From Actinacidiphila paucisporea (lineage in GTDB: Bacteria; Actinomycetota; Actinomycetes; Streptomycetales; Streptomycetaceae), in NCBI RefSeq assembly GCF_900142575.1, contig NZ_FRBI01000007.1, positions 186,001 through 250,000 of the forward strand: 64,000 nt of DNA, read 5' to 3'. A program made the position numbers and the translations under genes. A model generated the notes under the pieces. That model did not search any database, was not told the origin of the DNA, and saw only the letters and a list, made by a program, of their open reading frames with translations. This document shows, one piece after another, positions 49,482-57,793 of this stretch (its first letter is position 1; every line of letters begins with the position of its first letter).

Positions 49482-49715
49482 TCAGAGCAGATTGCGCGCG
49501 GCCCGCCGCAGATCGTATTCGTGGACGATGGCCTTGGCGTGGCCGTACGAGAGGTCGTGCTCCGAGCGGAGCCAACTGACCTTCTCGTCGAAGCGGAAGA
49601 ACGACGGCCCGTCGGCAAGGGCCGACAGCCAGTCGCTGACCTCGCGGCCGGTGCAGTGCGGGATGCGGTCGAGCAGATTCCGGTGGGTTTCCTCGGAGAA
49701 GTGCGTTTGGGACAT
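49482..49715 (-). CDS. DUF4287-like small protein
   Basis: 77 residues. The pattern CTGREVSDWLSALAD followed by EKVSWLRSEHDLSYGHAKAIVHEY is that of DUF4287, a small helical domain often found alone or joined to DUF5655. Function unknown. ATG with GGAGGCG. Monocistronic. Confidence 0.8.
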   Translation of the reverse strand: MSQTHFSEETHRNLLDRIPHCTGREVSDWLSALADGPSFFRFDEKVSWLRSEHDLSYGHAKAIVHEYDLRRAARNLL

Positions 49716-49836
49716 CGGCGCCTCCGGTATGTGGTCCGGTCACCCCACCGTGCCCCAGTGGTCGGCCGTTGGCAACCATCGTGGACGTGCGGATATGGGT
49801 GCGAGGCTGACTTCCGTACCCCGGTAGGGTCGCGTC

Positions 49837-50202
49837 ATGCCGGAGCGCACCGATCAGAACGCCGATCAGAAAGCCGACCCGCACACCGACCCGCGCGGCG
49901 ATCTGGGCGCCGCCGTGGAGCGGCTCGCGGGGCGCCTGCGGTCACTTCCGCAGCGCAGGCTCCAGGCGGGCGCCGCGGCCACGGGACTGGAACTGGCGCG
50001 CTGGCTGGACCACGAGGCGCAGTCGCTGGAATTCCCCGGGCGCGAGCCGTACGTCATGCCGGACGACGGTGTCTTCGTGGTGGGCGACCAACTCGCCCTC
50101 GCCGGGCGGGAGCTGATCGCCGCGGCGCGGCTTCCCGAGCACCGCGCCCTGCTGGTCGAGGCGCGCGAGCGGGTGGCGCGGGCGGCCCGGGCGATCGACT
50201 GA
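49837..50202 (+). CDS. Small hypothetical protein
   Basis: 121 residues, hydrophilic N-terminal tail of about 22 residues, then helical ALGAAVERLAGRLRSLPQRRLQ and ARWLDHEAQSLEFPGREPYVMPDDGVFVVGDQLALAGRELIAAAR. No signal or membrane segment, no recognised family. ATG with -10 TAGGGT six bases before it (leaderless), which supports a real gene. Confidence 0.75.
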   Translation: MPERTDQNADQKADPHTDPRGDLGAAVERLAGRLRSLPQRRLQAGAAATGLELARWLDHEAQSLEFPGREPYVMPDDGVFVVGDQLALAGRELIAAARLPEHRALLVEARERVARAARAID

Positions 50203-50227
50203 GCGGCAGCCGCGCGGAGCCACGGCT

Positions 50228-51037
50228 CTACAGCGAGGCGACGACCCGGTCGGCGAGCACGTAGACGCTCTCCTCGCCGAAGGCGAAGGTCAGCGCGTAG
50301 GCGCCGGCTATCGCGGAACCGCCGCGCAGCACCGGGACGTCACCGCGGTCCAGGGCGTCGCACAGCCGCAGCGCGGTCTCGCGGTGTCCCGGCGTCATGC
50401 ACAAAGTGGTGCCGTCGGCGAAGACGTAGACGTCGAGCGTGCCGAGCGGACCCGGGCGGACGTCGGACAGCGGCACCCGGGCGTCGGCGAGGTCCGCGAG
50501 CCGCTCCGCGGTCTGGTCCTGCGAGGCGACCACCGGGGAGGGCGCGTAGTCGGGGCCCGACGGGTGCGGGATCACGCCCGGCGCCGGCAGCGTCGCCTCG
50601 GGTGCCTCCGCCGTGTCGCCTTCGAGCCCGGCGTCATACGCGGCGTCGAGTCCGGCGAAGTCGGCCTGCCGGGGCAGGTAGGGCAGCACCGGCGGCACCT
50701 CGTAGTCGCCGCCGGCCAGTGCGCCGTCCGCCGCGGCGCCGTAGAGGCCGCCGCGGAAATGATGGGGGCCGTCGCCCGCGGTCTCACGGGCCTCCTGCTC
50801 GGCCCAGAAGGCGCGGGCCTCGGCCAGCTCGCGCTCCCGCTCGTCGGCCAGGGCGTCGGCCACCGCGGTCCTGATGTCGCCCGCCGACGCACGCTGCTCC
50901 GGCAGACGCAGGCCGGCCAGGTCCTGACGCAGCGCGGACAGCTCGCGGCGCACGCCACGGGTGGAGAGCAGAGCGGCGGAACCCGCCGCCACGGCGAGAC
51001 CCGCGGCGACCAGCAGGACGGTGAAGTTGGCACTCAC
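50228..51037 (-). CDS. Hypothetical membrane-anchored protein
   Basis: 269 residues. One N-terminal membrane helix (VLLVAAGLAVAAGSAALL, residues about 6-24), a coiled-coil-like stretch (VRRELSALRQDLAGL, RERELAEARAFWAEQEAR), an acidic low-complexity middle, and a C-terminal domain of about 85 residues (TLDVYVFADGTTLCMTPGHRETALRLCDALD, ALTFAFGEESVYVLADRVVASL). No family recognised. GTG with GGGAGAACG. Confidence 0.75.
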   Translation of the reverse strand: MSANFTVLLVAAGLAVAAGSAALLSTRGVRRELSALRQDLAGLRLPEQRASAGDIRTAVADALADERERELAEARAFWAEQEARETAGDGPHHFRGGLYGAAADGALAGGDYEVPPVLPYLPRQADFAGLDAAYDAGLEGDTAEAPEATLPAPGVIPHPSGPDYAPSPVVASQDQTAERLADLADARVPLSDVRPGPLGTLDVYVFADGTTLCMTPGHRETALRLCDALDRGDVPVLRGGSAIAGAYALTFAFGEESVYVLADRVVASL

Positions 51038-51126
51038 TGACGTTCTCCCGATTGACGCGACCCGAGCAATGCCCACCTGAGCAGTGGACGAAACTTTCCC
51101 CTCACATCACTGTGCCGGTAAACCCC

Positions 51127-51289
51127 TGGCCTCCGCAGTGCGGAAAGTCATGAGTTGGGTGGTTCTGGGAGGCTGTCCAGTTTTTGTATATAGAGTCTGA
51201 CCTGCAACAATGCGCCGCCCCCGGGAGAAAATCACATCCCGGGGGCGATTTGATTGCGACTTACGTCACAGCTCCGCACTGCGGAGTCG
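51127..51289. repeat. Two inverted near-palindromes TCCGCAGTGCGGA and TCCGCACTGCGGA
   Basis: The 13-base element TCCGCAGTGCGGA (about 51133-51145) recurs inverted as TCCGCACTGCGGA (about 51273-51285), each itself near-palindromic. The stretch between, 51038-51304, is AT-richer than the rest (TTTTTGTATATAGAG at 51181-51195) and codes for nothing obvious. Confidence 0.45.
51216..51247. terminator. 11-bp hairpin between thiolase and the minus-strand hypothetical gene
   Basis: Arms 51216-51226 and 51237-51247 (CGCCCCCGGGA and its complement) with a 10-base A-rich loop, followed on the plus strand by ATTTGATT. It may terminate thiolase transcription or a short plus-strand transcript from the AT-rich patch just upstream. 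Confidence 0.5.
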
Positions 51290-51304
51290 GTCGATCGCGC
51301 AGGG

Positions 51305-52525
51305 TCACGACAGCCGCTCGATCACCATGGCCATACCCTGCCCGCCGCCGACGCACATGGTCTCCAGGCCGAACTGCTTGTCGTGGAACTGCAGGCTGTT
51401 GATCAGCGTCCCGGTGATGCGCGCGCCGGTCATGCCGAAGGGGTGGCCGACCGCGATGGCGCCGCCGTTGACGTTCAGCCGGTCAATGTCGATGCCCAGG
51501 TCGCGGTAGGACGGGATGACCTGCGCCGCGAAGGCCTCGTTGATCTCGACCAGGTCGATGTCGCCGATCGACATCCCGGCCCGGCGCAGCGCCTGCTGCG
51601 AGGCCTCGACCGGCCCGTAGCCCATGATCTCGGGGGACAGCCCGGACACGCCGGTGGAGACCACCCGGGCCAGCGGGGTGACGCCCAGCTCGCGCGCCTT
51701 GGTGTCGGACATGATCACCAGCGCGGCGGCGCCGTCGTTGAGCGGACAGCAGTTGCCCGCGGTCACCGTGCCGTCGGGCCTGAAGACCGGCTTGAGGCCC
51801 TGGACGCCCTCCAGGGTCACTCCCGCCCGCGGACCGTCGTCCGCGGCCACCACGGTGCCGTCAGGCAGCGTGACGGGGGTGATCTCGCGCTCCCAGAATC
51901 CGTTGCCCAGCGCCTTCTCGGCCAGATTCTGCGACCGCACGCCGAATTCGTCCTGGTCCTGTCGGGTGACGCCCTTGAGTGCCGCCAGGTTCTCCGCCGT
52001 CTGCCCCATCGCGATGTACGCGTCCGGCACCAGGCCGTCCTCGCGCGGGTCGTGCCAGTCCGCCCCGCTCTGCTCGGCCCGCGCCGCCGTACGCGCGACG
52101 GCGTCGCCGAACAGCGGGTTCATCGTGTCGGGCAGGGAGTCGGAGTTGCCCTTGGTGAACCGCGAGACCATCTCGACGCCCGCCGAGATGAAGACGTCGC
52201 CCTCGCCCGCCTTGATGGCGTGCAGCGCCATGCGGGTGGTCTGCAGGGATGAGGAACAGTAGCGGGTGACGGTGCAGCCCGGCAGGCGGTCCATGCCCAT
52301 CTGCACCGCGACGATCCGGCCCAGGTTGAAGCCCTGCTCGCCGCCCGGCAGGCCGCAGCCCAGCATCAGATCGTCGATGTCGCGCGGGTCGAGCTGCGGC
52401 ACCTTGGCGAGCGCCGTGCTGATGATCGTGGCGGCCAGGTCGTCGGGTCGCAGGTCCTTGAGCGACCCCTTGAAGGCGCGACCGATGGGCGAACGGGCGG
52501 CTGAGACGATGACGGCTTCTGGCAT
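51305..52525 (-). CDS. Acetyl-CoA acetyltransferase (thiolase II)
   Basis: 406 residues. Full thiolase pattern: [18 protein letters not shown] at the start, active-site Cys in [17 protein letters not shown] near 91, NEAFAAQ near 345, [16 protein letters not shown] near 370 with the His, and [16 protein letters not shown] at the end with the second Cys. It condenses two acetyl-CoA or cleaves 3-ketoacyl-CoA. ATG with GAGGAGTG. Monocistronic. Confidence 0.95.
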   Translation of the reverse strand: MPEAVIVSAARSPIGRAFKGSLKDLRPDDLAATIISTALAKVPQLDPRDIDDLMLGCGLPGGEQGFNLGRIVAVQMGMDRLPGCTVTRYCSSSLQTTRMALHAIKAGEGDVFISAGVEMVSRFTKGNSDSLPDTMNPLFGDAVARTAARAEQSGADWHDPREDGLVPDAYIAMGQTAENLAALKGVTRQDQDEFGVRSQNLAEKALGNGFWEREITPVTLPDGTVVAADDGPRAGVTLEGVQGLKPVFRPDGTVTAGNCCPLNDGAAALVIMSDTKARELGVTPLARVVSTGVSGLSPEIMGYGPVEASQQALRRAGMSIGDIDLVEINEAFAAQVIPSYRDLGIDIDRLNVNGGAIAVGHPFGMTGARITGTLINSLQFHDKQFGLETMCVGGGQGMAMVIERLS

Positions 52526-52750
52526 CGCGACACTCCTCGGCGAGCTGCGGGCGGGCGTGGTGCTCGGTGCGGCGGCTGCGCGGCGCCTGCAGTGTCCCCA
52601 CTGCCTGGCCGCCGGTACGCAGGCGCGGACTCTCTGGAAAGTTACCCGTACGTATCGCAGTGAGTCACCAGGCGGCCGCTGTGATGCGGGCTACTTTCTG
52701 AGCGCTTGCTTACCCGATGATGTTACGCCCGTACCCTGTCCGGACGGGAG

Positions 52751-53821
52751 CTAAGCCGACCGGTGGGCGGCGTCCTCCTCGTCGGTCGCGCCCCCGTTCG
52801 TCGCGTCGCCGGCGTCCTGCTCGGGGTGCTCCTGCGACAGCAGCCGCCTCCTGCGCCGCTTGATGAGCGCCCAGCGCCCGCGCGGCCCGGACACCGCCTC
52901 CTGCGCCGGGGTGACCTCGGTGCCGGCCTCCGCGGCCGCCTCGGCCGCCGCCTGGGCGACCGGCAGGAAGCCCTCGCCGCGCCGCACGTCCGGCCGCTCG
53001 TCGGCCTGCGGCCACACGCCGAGCGCGGCGCACAGCGTCGGCAGCATCGCCATGGCGGCGGTCGCGTACCCCTCGGCCGAGGGGTGGAAGTTGTCCGGCC
53101 CGAACAGCTCGCGCGGCCTGGCCTCGAACTCCGGGCCCAGCAGGTCGCCGAGCGAGACCGTGCGCCCGCCCACCCCCACCACGGCGATGGTCTGCGCGGC
53201 GGCCAGCTGCCGGCTCATCCGCCGGGCCAGCCACCGCAGCGGCTGGTAGACGGGTTCCACCGATCCCAGGTCCGGGCAGGTGCCGACGATCACCTCCGCG
53301 CCGGCCGCGCGCAGCCGGCGTACCGCGTCGGAGAGCAGCCGAACCGAGAGGGCGGGCGGCATACGGTGGGTGACGTCGTTGGCGCCGATCATGATCACCG
53401 CCACGTCGGGCGGCGGCGCCGCCGGGTCGAGGACCAGCTCGACCTGGCGCGGCAGGTCGTCGGACTGGGCGCCGGGCTGTGCGACGTTGACCAGCTTCAC
53501 CGGCCGCTCGGCGACCGCCGCCAGCCCGGAGGCGAGCAGTGCTCCAGGGGTCTCCCTGGCCCGGTGCACGCCCTGCCCCGCGGCGGTCGAGTCGCCGAGG
53601 AAGACCAGCCGCAGCGGCGGCTCGCCCCTGCGGTGCGCGAACGCGGAACCGTACCGGCCGTCGGCCCGCGGCGGCACGTCGCCCGAGCCGCCGACGACGC
53701 GCTTGGCCAGCCGGACCTCCGCCAGCACCAGGCCGACCGCCGCCCCGCTCAGCAGGCTGATCCCGCCGCCGCCGAACGCCGCCGCGGTCGCGATCCGCCG
53801 TGCCACCCTCGCCCTCGACAT
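52751..53821 (-). CDS. SGNH/GDSL-family hydrolase, membrane-anchored
   Basis: 356 residues. An N-terminal hydrophobic helix (about 10-34, uncleaved or signal) leads into an SGNH hydrolase: block I VFLGDSTAAGQG near 73, block II Gly, block III VIMIGANDVTHRM near 143 and block V FGPDNFHPSAEGY near 240, giving the Ser-Asp-His residues. The C-terminal about 90 residues are hydrophilic, charged and unstructured. Likely an envelope-associated esterase or lipase. ATG with AGGAGGTGAG. Confidence 0.9.
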   Translation of the reverse strand: MSRARVARRIATAAAFGGGGISLLSGAAVGLVLAEVRLAKRVVGGSGDVPPRADGRYGSAFAHRRGEPPLRLVFLGDSTAAGQGVHRARETPGALLASGLAAVAERPVKLVNVAQPGAQSDDLPRQVELVLDPAAPPPDVAVIMIGANDVTHRMPPALSVRLLSDAVRRLRAAGAEVIVGTCPDLGSVEPVYQPLRWLARRMSRQLAAAQTIAVVGVGGRTVSLGDLLGPEFEARPRELFGPDNFHPSAEGYATAAMAMLPTLCAALGVWPQADERPDVRRGEGFLPVAQAAAEAAAEAGTEVTPAQEAVSGPRGRWALIKRRRRRLLSQEHPEQDAGDATNGGATDEEDAAHRSA

Positions 53822-53942
53822 CGAGCCCGCTCACCTCCTGTGTACTAGCCGGTACAAGAACCTGTTGCCCAGAAGAGCATCCCCGGCAACGTCAACGGTG
53901 TCCGCGTCGTCCACGTTTCGCCTCCGACCGTGTGCGAGCGCC

Positions 53943-53948
53943 TAGGCT
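53943..53948 (+). promoter_or_regulatory. cbs -10 element TAGGCT
   Basis: TAGGCT lies 35 bases before the cbs GTG, giving a short leader that includes GGAGA. No clear -35. Confidence 0.45.
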
Positions 53949-53983
53949 TGCCCCACCAACACGGAGAACCCGGAGACACTACG

Positions 53984-55372
53984 GTGCAGTTTCACGACTC
54001 GATGATCAGCCTCGTCGGCAACACCCCGCTGGTGAAGCTCAACAGTGTGACCGAGGGCATCCAGGCGACCGTCCTGGCCAAGGTCGAATACTTCAACCCC
54101 GGCGGTTCGGTGAAGGACCGCATCGCACTGCGCATGATCGAGGCCGCGGAACGAAGCGGCGAGCTCAAGCCCGGCGGCACCATCGTCGAGCCCACCTCCG
54201 GCAACACCGGTGTGGGGCTGGCCCTGGTCGCCCAGCGCAAGGGCTACCACTGCATCTTCGTCTGCCCGGACAAGGTGTCCACGGACAAGATCAACGTCCT
54301 GCGGGCGTACGGGGCCGAGGTCGTCGTCTGCCCGACGGCCGTCGACCCCGAGCACCCGGACTCGTACTACAACGTGTCCGACCGCCTGGTGCACGAGACC
54401 CCGAACGCCTGGAAGCCCGACCAGTACAGCAACCCCAACAACCCGCTGTCGCACTACGAGTCCACCGGACCCGAGCTGTGGCAGCAGACCGACGGGCGGA
54501 TCACGCACTTCGTGACGGGCGTCGGCACCGGCGGCACCATCTCCGGCACCGGCCGCTACCTCAAGGACGTCAGCGAGGGCCGGGTCCAGGTGGTCGGTGC
54601 CGACCCCGAGGGCTCGGTCTACAGCGGCGGTTCGGGGCGGCCGTACCTGGTCGAGGGCGTCGGCGAGGACTTCTGGCCGAGCGCCTACGACCGGGACATC
54701 GCCGACGAGATCGTGGCGGTCTCCGACAAGGACTCCTTCCAGATGACCCGGCGGCTGGCCCGCGAGGAGGGCCTGCTGGTGGGCGGCTCGTGCGGGATGG
54801 CGGTCGTGGCGGCGCTCAGGGTCGCCGAGCGGCTCGGCCCCGACGACGTGGTCGTCGTCCTGCTGCCCGACAGCGGCCGGGGGTACCTGTCGAAGATCTT
54901 CAGCGACGTCTGGATGAGCTCGCACGGCTTCCTCGACGAGGGAGAGGGCGAGGCGCGGGTGGCCGACGTCCTGGCGCACAAGGACGGCGGCATGCCGCAA
55001 CTGGTCCACATGCACCCGGACGAGACGGTCGGACAGGCGATCGAGGTGCTGCGCGAATACGGCGTGTCGCAGATGCCTGTGGTCAAGCCGGGCGCCGGAC
55101 ACCCCGACGTGATGGCCGCCGAGGTGATCGGCTCGATCGTGGAGCGCGACCTGCTGCACGCGCTGTTCTCCAAGCGCGCCACCCTGGAGGACCCGCTCGA
55201 GAAGCACCTGTGCCCGCCGCTGCCGCAGGTCGGCTCCGGCGAGCCGGTCGCCGACCTGATGACCGTGCTGGAGGGTGCCGACGCGGCGATCGTGCTGGTC
55301 GAGGGCAAGCCGACCGGTGTCGTCAGCCGCCAGGACCTGCTGGCCTTCCTGGCCGGGCACGGCGCGGCCTGA
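53984..55372 (+). CDS. cbs: Cystathionine beta-synthase with C-terminal CBS domain pair
   Basis: 462 residues. Fold-II PLP enzyme: SLVGNTPLVKLN, the PLP Lys in NPGGSVKDRIA near 43, TSGNTGVGLALVA near 70 and GVGTGGTISGTGRYL near 178. Residues about 335-462 carry two CBS motifs (MPQLVHMHPDETVGQAIEVLREYGVSQMPV and DLMTVLEGADAAIVLVEGKPTGVVSRQDLLAFL), which in the human enzyme bind S-adenosylmethionine. No N-terminal heme domain. It makes cystathionine from serine and homocysteine. GTG start with GGAGA. Confidence 0.95.
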   Translation: MQFHDSMISLVGNTPLVKLNSVTEGIQATVLAKVEYFNPGGSVKDRIALRMIEAAERSGELKPGGTIVEPTSGNTGVGLALVAQRKGYHCIFVCPDKVSTDKINVLRAYGAEVVVCPTAVDPEHPDSYYNVSDRLVHETPNAWKPDQYSNPNNPLSHYESTGPELWQQTDGRITHFVTGVGTGGTISGTGRYLKDVSEGRVQVVGADPEGSVYSGGSGRPYLVEGVGEDFWPSAYDRDIADEIVAVSDKDSFQMTRRLAREEGLLVGGSCGMAVVAALRVAERLGPDDVVVVLLPDSGRGYLSKIFSDVWMSSHGFLDEGEGEARVADVLAHKDGGMPQLVHMHPDETVGQAIEVLREYGVSQMPVVKPGAGHPDVMAAEVIGSIVERDLLHALFSKRATLEDPLEKHLCPPLPQVGSGEPVADLMTVLEGADAAIVLVEGKPTGVVSRQDLLAFLAGHGAA

Positions 55373-55701
55373 GCGATGCGCCCGTTGCCCCGCCGGTCCC
55401 CGCGGTATGCGCGGAGGCGGCGGGGATTCGCGGAACTGGTACACCCGCGACACGTACGCGCAGCACGGGCTTAACAAGCGTCCGGCAGATTGGGTGATGT
55501 CGAAAGGGCAGGCGATTCGCCGGCCCGGACGGCACGCGAACGGCGCCAAGGACCTCCGGAGCGGCTCCCGGACTCCATGGTGACCCGGACGCGCTCGCCC
55601 GGTCCTGACCCGGCTCGCGTCCCTCGCGGGGACCGCCGTCGTCCCGCCCTCCGGACTCGCTCCGGGGGTGCGGCGGTCCCCGCGATCAACATGTCCGCCC
55701 G
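55373..55701. terminator. Intergenic stretch with bidirectional terminator hairpin
   Basis: 329 bases between the convergent cbs and the minus-strand membrane protein gene. A perfect 14-bp inverted repeat has arms at 55625-55638 and 55671-55684 (CGCGGGGACCGCCG and complement), with a nested hairpin CCGGA-CTCGC-TCCGG at 55651-55665 inside the loop. No gene, tRNA or recognised RNA was seen in the rest. Confidence 0.7.
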
Positions 55702-56109
55702 TCAGTCCTCGTCCTGACGGGCCTTCGCCCAGGCGCTGCTCAGCCCCTGGGCGAGATTCACCCCCACGATGCCCGCCCAGCTGATGAACAGCCCTGCCGT
55801 GCCGGCGTTCACCGCGCCGATGGCCGACAGCGGGATCGCCAGGATCATGGTGAAGCCGGCGAATCCGTAGCGGGCGAAGCGCGCGCTGGGCTGCGGAGGG
55901 CCGATCGAGCGGCGGTCGGCGCGGGCGAAGGATGTCTGCTGCTGCGCGAGTTCGCGGCGCACCCGCTGCTCGACACGGTTGTCGAGCCGCTCTGTCACCT
56001 TCTCCATGAACGAGTCGATGAGTTCAGACTCGTACTCCGCTCCGAGATCCTTGCGGGCCTGCAAGGTGGCGGAGAGTTCTTTGCTGAGTTCCGGGTCGCG
56101 GGCGTCCAT
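55702..56109 (-). CDS. Small integral membrane protein
   Basis: 135 residues. N-terminal about 70 residues are charged helices (ELSKELSATLQARKDLGAEYESELIDSFMEKVTERLDNRVEQRVRREL), followed by two hydrophobic segments (YGFAGFTMILAIPLSAIGAV and AGLFISWAGIVGVNLAQGL). I do not recognise the family. The ATG is preceded by -10 TACGGT six bases upstream (leaderless), which supports this start over the longer frame. Confidence 0.75.
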   Translation of the reverse strand: MDARDPELSKELSATLQARKDLGAEYESELIDSFMEKVTERLDNRVEQRVRRELAQQQTSFARADRRSIGPPQPSARFARYGFAGFTMILAIPLSAIGAVNAGTAGLFISWAGIVGVNLAQGLSSAWAKARQDED

Positions 56110-56110
56110 G

Positions 56111-56141
56111 CGCCCACCGTAGAGAGCGCGGACGGTGGGCG
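56111..56141. promoter_or_regulatory. 10-bp inverted repeat covering the divergent promoter
   Basis: CGCCCACCGT (56111-56120) and ACGGTGGGCG (56132-56141) are exact inverted repeats separated by 11 bases; the first arm contains the -10 of the minus-strand gene. A regulator site for both divergent genes is possible. Confidence 0.4.
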
Positions 56142-56200
56142 ACACTGGGGTTAGCCCCCGACTTCCCCGGGGGCCAGCCGTCCCGCAGGAGGACCCCGCC

Positions 56201-57571
56201 ATGGCCGACGTACCGCTGCTGACCGCCCTTCACGGGGGAACGGACCGGGCGGACGCGCTGACCGTCGACGGGCGGAGCTGCGGTTACGAGGACCTGCTCG
56301 GCGCGGCCGGCGCTGTCGCCCGCAGGGTGGCGGGGGCCGAGGCCTTCGCGGTCAGGGCCACGGCGTCCCTGGAGACGGTGGCCGCGGTGGTCGGCGGGCT
56401 GCTCGCCGGGGTGCCCGTGGTGCCGCTGGCGCCCGACGCCGGTCCCGCGGAGAGCGAGCACATCCTGCGGGACTCCGGCGCCGAGGTCGTGCCGGTGGAC
56501 TTCGCCGAACGCGCGGACTTCCCGGCGCGCGCGTGCACGGCCGCGTCGGTGACGGACACGGACGCGGCGCCGTACGGGAACGCGGCACTGGTCCTCTACA
56601 CCTCGGGCACCACCGGGCCGCCGAAGGGCGTCATGATCTCGCGCGCGGCCATTGCCGCCGACCTCGACGCCCTTGCGCAGGCGTGGCAATGGACCGCGGA
56701 CGACACCCTGGTCCACGGCTTGCCCCTCTTCCATGTGCACGGCCTGGTGCTGGGCGTCCTCGGCGCGCTGCGTACCGGCAGCCGGCTGGTGCACACCGGC
56801 AGGCCCACCCCGCAGGCCTACGCGGCGGCGGGCGGCAGCCTCTACTTCGGGGTGCCCACCGTCTGGCACCGGGTGGTGCGCGACGAGGCCGCGGCGAGGG
56901 CGCTGGCCGGCGCCAGGCTGCTGGTGTCGGGCAGCGCGCCGCTGCCCGCGCCGGTCTTCCGCGACCTGCGGGCGCTGACCGGGCACGAGCCGGTGGAGCG
57001 CTACGGCATGACCGAGACGCTGATCACGGTGAGCGCGCGGGCAGACGGCGAGCGCAGGCCCGGCGCGGTCGGCACCGCGCTGCCCGGGATCACCACCCGG
57101 ATCGCCGATTCCGCCGACGGCGTCGGCGAGCTCCAACTGCAAGGCCCCACCCTTTTCGACGGCTACCTGGGCCGGCCCGAGGCGACGGCGGCGTCGTACA
57201 CCGCGGACGGCTGGTTCCGGACCGGCGACATCGCGGCGGTCGACGCGGACGGCACCCACCGGATCGTCGGCCGGGCGTCGACCGACATGATCAAGTCCGG
57301 CGGATACCGGATCGGCGCAGGAGAGGTGGAGAACGCCCTGCTCGACCATCCGGCGGTACGGGAGGCGGCCGTCGTCGGGGCGCCGCACCCGGACCTGGGG
57401 CAGCAGATCGTCGCCTACGTGGTGGCGGAGGGCGTGAGCGCGGCGGAGCTGACGGACTTCGTGGCCGCGCGGCTGTCGGTGCACAAGCGGCCGCGTACCG
57501 TCCATTTCCTCGCTGAGCTGCCGCGCAATGCCATGGGCAAGCCGCAAAAGCGGTTGCTGCCCCCCGCCTGA
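56201..57571 (+). CDS. MatB-like acyl-CoA (malonyl-CoA) synthetase
   Basis: 456 residues. ANL superfamily adenylate-forming ligase: P-loop LYTSGTTGPPKGVMISR near 132, ADDTLVHGLPLFHVHGLVLGVLG near 165, GARLLVSGSAPLPA near 243, VERYGMTETL near 266, GWFRTGD near 343 and the catalytic Lys in MGKPQKR near 448. VERYGMTE with Arg, and the HGLPLFHVHGLVLG block, match the malonyl/methylmalonyl-CoA synthetase MatB of Streptomyces closely, so malonate or methylmalonate is the likely substrate. ATG with GCAGGAGG. Confidence 0.88.
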   Translation: MADVPLLTALHGGTDRADALTVDGRSCGYEDLLGAAGAVARRVAGAEAFAVRATASLETVAAVVGGLLAGVPVVPLAPDAGPAESEHILRDSGAEVVPVDFAERADFPARACTAASVTDTDAAPYGNAALVLYTSGTTGPPKGVMISRAAIAADLDALAQAWQWTADDTLVHGLPLFHVHGLVLGVLGALRTGSRLVHTGRPTPQAYAAAGGSLYFGVPTVWHRVVRDEAAARALAGARLLVSGSAPLPAPVFRDLRALTGHEPVERYGMTETLITVSARADGERRPGAVGTALPGITTRIADSADGVGELQLQGPTLFDGYLGRPEATAASYTADGWFRTGDIAAVDADGTHRIVGRASTDMIKSGGYRIGAGEVENALLDHPAVREAAVVGAPHPDLGQQIVAYVVAEGVSAAELTDFVAARLSVHKRPRTVHFLAELPRNAMGKPQKRLLPPA

Positions 57572-57644
57572 CCGGGATAGGGGTAGAGCCACGGGTCTGT
57601 GCGCGCGGGCCGCTCAGGACCGCTGGGGCCGTCCCACCCGGCGG

Positions 57645-57672
57645 TTGCTGCTAGCCGGGCGGCAAGTAAGCT
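57645..57672 (+). promoter_or_regulatory. Putative promoter of the MMPL gene
   Basis: TTGCTG (57645-57650) and TAAGCT (57667-57672) with 16-base spacing; the leader would be about 115 bases. Confidence 0.4.
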
Positions 57673-57793
57673 CAGGCCCAGACAACGATGCCCGCACCAA
57701 CCGGGTGGCCGCCCCAGGCCGCCCGGGTCGCCGATACCCCGGTCCCGCTCCGAAGGGTGGCGGTGATACGTCCTGCCATGGAGGCAGCACCGC

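Noticed and set aside
51184-51402. Small protein starting at the ATG-like codon in TTTTTGTATATAGAG
   Set aside because: No ribosome site, overlaps the thiolase 3' end in antisense, and the sequence is a hairpin; better seen as noncoding.
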